From Nocardia transvalensis (lineage in GTDB: Bacteria; Actinomycetota; Actinomycetes; Mycobacteriales; Mycobacteriaceae), in the NCBI RefSeq assembly GCF_015477765.1, contig NZ_JADLQQ010000007.1, positions 1-64,000 on the forward strand: a DNA stretch of 64,000 nt. The letters are read 5' to 3'. The notes under the pieces were generated by a model. The model had not been told where the DNA came from. It ran no database searches and saw only the letters and a program-made list of their open reading frames with translations. This document shows, in pieces, positions 61,202-64,000 of this stretch (its first letter is position 1; the number at the start of each line of letters is the position of its first letter). Both the position numbers and the translations under genes were made by a program.

Positions 61202-61978
61202 ATGCGCCTCCGGCATGTCGCGGCCGCGTTGGCGGCCGCCGTATTTTCCCTTGTCGCCGTGGCGGTTCCGGCGAGTGCGCAGCAGCCGCCCGCCCTGCGC
61301 GTCTGCACGACCGGTGACTATCCGCCGTACTCGGTGAGCGACGGCAACGGCGGTTACCGGGGCATCGACATCGAGTTGGTGCGCGGCCTCGCCGACCTGA
61401 TCGGCCGCCCCCTCCACGTCGTGCCGGTCACCTGGGCGTCGATGAAGACCGATTTCGCCGCTCAGGACTGCGATCTCGCCGTCGGCGGCATCTCCGATTC
61501 CCCGGCCCGCCGCGCATTCGCCGACTTCTCGCTGACCTACGGCACCGACGGTAAGGCGCCCATCACCCGCGCGGCCGACGCCGACAACTACGCGACCATC
61601 GAGCAGATCAACCGCCCCGAGGTGCGGGTGATCGTGAATCGCGGTGGCACCAATGAGGACTTCGCGCGCCGCAACTTCCCGGATGCGCAGCTGACCGTGT
61701 GGCCGGACAACGTCACGATCTTCTCCGAAATCGACCAGGGCCGTGCCGATGTCTTCGTCACCGATTCGGTCGAGGGGCGCTACCGGGCGCGGCAGCATCC
61801 GGGCTTGGTGGTGCTGCACCCGGAACGGCCGTTCGACTCGTTCGGCAAGATCTTCCTCCTGCGCCGCAACGACCCGGTCTTGGCCGCCGAGGTGAACGGG
61901 TGGCTGGGGGCCCAACTGGCCACCGGCACCGTCGATCGCTTGTTCGCCGACTGGATCGGCCCGAACGCCACCGCCTGA
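61202..61978 (+). CDS. Secreted PheC-like cyclohexadienyl dehydratase (solute-binding-protein fold)
   Basis: A 258-residue exported protein. The signal peptide MRLRHVAAALAAAVFSLVAV ends at PASA (cut near residue 26). The mature part has the amino-acid-binding-protein fold, but its motifs follow Pseudomonas PheC rather than importers: RVCTTGDYPPYS, IDIELVRGLADLIGRP, VRVIVNRGGTNEDFARR, DNVTIFSEIDQGRADVFVTD and EGRYRARQHPGLVVLHP. Glu191 aligns with the Glu that has been described as the proton donor of the dehydratase. PheC turns prephenate or arogenate into phenylpyruvate or phenylalanine outside the cytoplasm. No ABC permease genes are nearby, which favours an enzyme. The identification is from remembered sequence. 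Confidence 0.72.
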   Translation: MRLRHVAAALAAAVFSLVAVAVPASAQQPPALRVCTTGDYPPYSVSDGNGGYRGIDIELVRGLADLIGRPLHVVPVTWASMKTDFAAQDCDLAVGGISDSPARRAFADFSLTYGTDGKAPITRAADADNYATIEQINRPEVRVIVNRGGTNEDFARRNFPDAQLTVWPDNVTIFSEIDQGRADVFVTDSVEGRYRARQHPGLVVLHPERPFDSFGKIFLLRRNDPVLAAEVNGWLGAQLATGTVDRLFADWIGPNATA

Positions 61979-61983
61979 TCGGC

Positions 61984-62595
61984 TCAACTTCCCGGTAGCA
62001 CGGCGGTCACCAGGGCCTCCGCCAGCCAGCTCTCGTAATCGTCGTAGGACCAACCGGATTCGACGACGAGGCTGTCGTGCACGCCCAGGCTCATCAGCGC
62101 GACGACGATATCGACGGCGCGCGGATCGAGGGCATGGCCGCCGTCGCGAATCCGGTCGACGATCGCTGTGACGCCGAGCCTGTTGCGGCGCATGCCTTCC
62201 GCCTGCGTGGCCGCGATATCCGGGTCGACGGCGGCGCCCGAGGCGAGCATCGCGACGATATCTCCGCAGCGCTCCCGCACCTGCCGGGCGGCGCGGGCCA
62301 GCAGCCCGAGCAGGGCGACGGGATCGTCGGTGCGATAGGCCTCGGCCATCAGATCGGGCATCCCGGCCTCGTCGTCGAGCAGGTCGACCAGGCCGGTGAG
62401 CACACCCGCCTTCGAACCGAAGTGTGCGTAGATCGTCTGCGGCGCCACCCCCGCCTCCTGGGCGATCAACCGGATCGGCGTGCGCGCGTAGCCGCGTTCG
62501 CCGAACAGCTGCCGCGCCGTGGTGAGGATGGTGCGCAGGGTCAGCGCCTCGCGGCGGTCCCGCAAACGAACTATTCCGGGCAGGTCGTCGGCCAT
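61984..62595 (-). CDS. TetR-family regulator divergent from a SnoaL-like gene
   Basis: A 203-residue TetR regulator starting at ATG 62595. The HTH has RTILTTARQLFGERGYARTP, RLIAQEAGVAPQTIYAHFGS and KAGVLTGLVDLL. The ligand domain includes LLGLLARAARQVRERCGDIV. Convergent with the PheC-like gene (5 bp between stops). The start is close to a quasi-palindromic operator shared with the SnoaL-like gene, so it probably controls that gene and itself. Confidence 0.85.
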   Translation of the reverse strand: MADDLPGIVRLRDRREALTLRTILTTARQLFGERGYARTPIRLIAQEAGVAPQTIYAHFGSKAGVLTGLVDLLDDEAGMPDLMAEAYRTDDPVALLGLLARAARQVRERCGDIVAMLASGAAVDPDIAATQAEGMRRNRLGVTAIVDRIRDGGHALDPRAVDIVVALMSLGVHDSLVVESGWSYDDYESWLAEALVTAVLPGS

Positions 62596-62607
62596 GTATC
62601 TTCCTAC

Positions 62608-62642
62608 TAGAACAACGTTCCAATTTTTGGATCGATGTTCTA
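62608..62642. promoter_or_regulatory. Quasi-palindromic TetR operator
   Basis: TAGAACAACGTTCCAA (62608-62623) and, in inverted orientation, TTGGATCGATGTTCTA (62627-62642) match at 14 of 16 positions. A T-rich spacer of 3 nt lies between them. It is directly upstream of the TetR start and 20 bp before the SnoaL-like start. Confidence 0.6.
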
Positions 62643-62662
62643 AGACTAGCAAGGAGGATCCG

Positions 62663-63100
62663 ATGAGTGACGAGCAGACGATGATCGAGGGCCTGGTGCG
62701 CGCGTGGAACACCGGCGACGGCGCGGCGTGGGCGGCCCATTTCGCCGAGGACGCCGACTTCGTGGATGTGCTGGGGCGGTTGCAGCGGGGCCGGGCGGAG
62801 ATCGCCAGGGAATGCCAGAACATCCTCGACACCATCTACCGGGGGAGCGTTCTCGAGATGCGCGAAGTGGCCAGCCGCCCGCTCGGCGAAGACCTGCGCC
62901 TGGTGCATACGGCGACGACGCTGCAGGTTCCACAGGGCCCGCTCGCGGGGAAGTTGGCGTCGATTCAAACGAAAGTGGTTCGCGGAGACCAGATTCTGGC
63001 CTTTCAGAACACCATCGTGAAAAGCATGTCCGAGTACTCGAACGGCGACCCGGAGCTGGCGAGTAAGGCCCCGTTGAACTGGGACCGCCCCGCGGATTAG
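62663..63100 (+). CDS. SnoaL-like / SgcJ-EcaC family protein
   Basis: A 145-residue NTF2-like (SnoaL, DUF4440) protein; ATG 62663 has AAGGAGG upstream. It starts SDEQTMIEGLVRAWNTGDGA and has FAEDADFVDVLGRLQRGRAE, typical of the family's cone-shaped alpha+beta barrel. Homologues are annotated as SgcJ/EcaC-type oxidoreductases from enediyne clusters, but a catalytic role is not proved here. It is controlled, by position, by the divergent TetR. Its last 4 bp overlap the end of the convergent FmdB zinc-ribbon gene. Confidence 0.8.
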   Translation: MSDEQTMIEGLVRAWNTGDGAAWAAHFAEDADFVDVLGRLQRGRAEIARECQNILDTIYRGSVLEMREVASRPLGEDLRLVHTATTLQVPQGPLAGKLASIQTKVVRGDQILAFQNTIVKSMSEYSNGDPELASKAPLNWDRPAD

Positions 63101-63303
63101 CCGCAGCAGCCCCCACCGCAGCAGCCCCCGGCCGCGGGCGCGGGGGCGCCGGTGGCCGCCCCGGTCAGTGCGATCGTGGTGAGTAGTTTGACGGTGTCGG
63201 CGTGCCCGTCCGGGCACGCCGCGGCCGCCCCGGATTCGCTCATGGGCCGCACGAGTTCGAATGTCGCGCTGCACTCCCGGCATCGGTAGGCGTAGGTCGG
63301 CAT
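63097..63303 (-). CDS. FmdB-type zinc ribbon protein
   Basis: A 68-residue small protein with MPTYAYRCRECSATFELVRP, the FmdB family start with a CxxC zinc knuckle (Cys8, Cys11), followed by CPDGH and a C-terminal Gly/Cys tail GGCCGGGCCG. It may be a nucleic-acid-binding or metal-handling protein; function unknown. Convergent with the SnoaL-like gene (4-bp overlap). Confidence 0.85.
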   Translation of the reverse strand: MPTYAYRCRECSATFELVRPMSESGAAAACPDGHADTVKLLTTIALTGAATGAPAPAAGGCCGGGCCG

Positions 63304-63366
63304 GGGTGCATTATCGCCGCCGCGCCGTCGAGGGAGAAATACGTCCCTGTAGCGCAGCCGATGTCG

Positions 63367-64000
63367 TTATGCGGCCTGGGTAACGGAGGACGCGGCCGAT
63401 GCGGTGACCTGCTCGCGGGTGCGCATCGATGCCCAGAGCGCGGCGGTCGCGGCGGTGCACGCGGCGGCGCCACCGACGTGGACGGCGACCAGTGCGGCGG
63501 GCACATGCGTGAGGTACTGCACGACACCGACCAGGCCCTGGGCGCACACCAGCGCCAGCAGGACGGCGAAGCGGAGCTTGAGGGCGCGGGTCATGCCGAC
63601 CGCGGCGAGGCCGAAGCCCAGCCCGATCAACAGCGACAGGTAGGCGACCAGCAGTTCGGCGTGGGCGTGCACCAGCGTCACGATCTCCACCTGCAGGCGC
63701 GCGACCGGCTTGTCGACGCTCTTGTCGCCCGCGTGCGGCCCGGCGCCGGTGACCAGGGTTCCGGCAATCAGCGTGGCGCCCAAGGCGAGTGCGCTCAGCA
63801 CGGTCAGCCACCGCAGCGGGGCGGGCACCTGCGGCACCTGCACACCGTCGTCGGGCTCACCGATCTTGGCGAACAACAGCACCGCCAGCCACACCATCAG
63901 CATCGAGGCGAGCAGGTGCACCGCCACGGTCCACCACAGCAGCCCGGTGCGCACTGTGATGCCGCCGATCACCGCCTGCAGCACGGTGCCGCCGGGCATC
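63367..64000 (-). CDS. ctaA: Heme A synthase CtaA (C-terminal part; N-terminus outside the window)
   Basis: About 210 C-terminal residues of a COX15/CtaA-type membrane protein that oxidises heme O to heme A for cytochrome c oxidase. The gene reads leftwards and its start lies beyond the right edge (about 100 residues missing, judged against the usual length near 310-330). Visible: GGTVLQAVIGGITVRTGLLW, helices with HAHAELLVAYLSLLIGLGFG (heme-ligand His) and QYLTHVPAALVAVHVGGAAA. It completes the ctaB product in the same pathway. Confidence 0.9.
   Translation of the reverse strand, partial: MPGGTVLQAVIGGITVRTGLLWWTVAVHLLASMLMVWLAVLLFAKIGEPDDGVQVPQVPAPLRWLTVLSALALGATLIAGTLVTGAGPHAGDKSVDKPVARLQVEIVTLVHAHAELLVAYLSLLIGLGFGLAAVGMTRALKLRFAVLLALVCAQGLVGVVQYLTHVPAALVAVHVGGAAACTAATAALWASMRTREQVTASAASSVTQAA

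Noticed and set aside
61202..61978. ABC-importer amino-acid-binding protein
   Set aside because: The fold is shared, but no permease or ATPase is adjacent and the sequence blocks follow PheC. Kept as PheC-like with moderate confidence.
60971..63283. Leftward frame of about 770 codons through the PheC-like, TetR and SnoaL-like genes
   Set aside because: It runs through two divergent regulatory regions and an operator; no domain is recognisable outside the real genes.

Overview
The window is high-GC actinobacterial chromosome, most likely Nocardia or a close Nocardiaceae relative. The backbone gene order, ribA-ribH, uvrC-rapZ-yvcK-whiA, gap-pgk-tpiA, secG, tkt-tal-zwf-opcA-pgl, ctaB, qor, ctaA, matches the equivalent stretch of mycobacteria as I remember it, but without PE/PPE genes. 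GTG starts, dense packing and lipoprotein signal peptides fit the same group. No rRNA, tRNA, IS element, prophage or CRISPR array was seen.

Layout. 1-4000: end of the riboflavin genes, a PH-domain membrane protein, a lipoprotein and a secreted gamma-glutamyltransferase. 4177-11765: an AnsP-type amino acid permease, an ABC ATPase, two HAD proteins, a KstD-like flavoprotein, a YcaQ/AlkX-type DNA glycosylase and a diguanylate cyclase. 12063-18744: a tightly coupled five-gene operon (NCS1 transporter, HyuA-like ATPase, two different DUF917/S-Me-THD-family proteins, PucR regulator). This is the best candidate in the window for an undescribed pathway, probably uptake and breakdown of a hydantoin- or thiohydantoin-like compound. 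19099-24991: a CocE/NonD-type lipoprotein hydrolase, an APC permease, a repeat-rich intergenic region, and a bile-acid:sodium-symporter-like protein divergent from a LysR regulator. 25002-30076: uvrC, then the overlapping rapZ-yvcK-whiA set. 30266-33980: a coiled-coil protein built on a 21-bp minisatellite, then gap-pgk-tpiA.

34111-41807 is an accessory block that separates tpiA from secG: two overlapping tiny genes, a long XRE regulator, a DUF574-type methyltransferase, a P450, a fused alpha-beta 2-oxoacid dehydrogenase E1, a META-domain lipoprotein and a cupin. 41839-48441: secG, then regulator/target pairs (MFS/LysR; winged-helix regulator/membrane protein), an S1-domain protein with a structured leader, an SDR and epoxide-hydrolase pair sharing a KstR-like operator, a nitroreductase and a tautomerase-like protein. 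48535-55018, read leftwards: the pentose phosphate operon tkt-tal-zwf-opcA-pgl. 55293 to the end: ctaB, a proline-rich membrane protein with a degenerate nuclease-like domain, a flavin monooxygenase divergent from a TetR gene with a perfect operator, qor, a conserved small protein, a secreted PheC-like (cyclohexadienyl dehydratase) protein, another TetR/SnoaL-like divergent pair with its operator, an FmdB zinc ribbon and the 3' part of ctaA.

Central carbon metabolism (lower glycolysis, pentose phosphate), sugar-linked regulation (RapZ, YvcK), riboflavin and heme A synthesis form the conserved frame. The accessory genes are mostly small catabolic units, each with its own local regulator.
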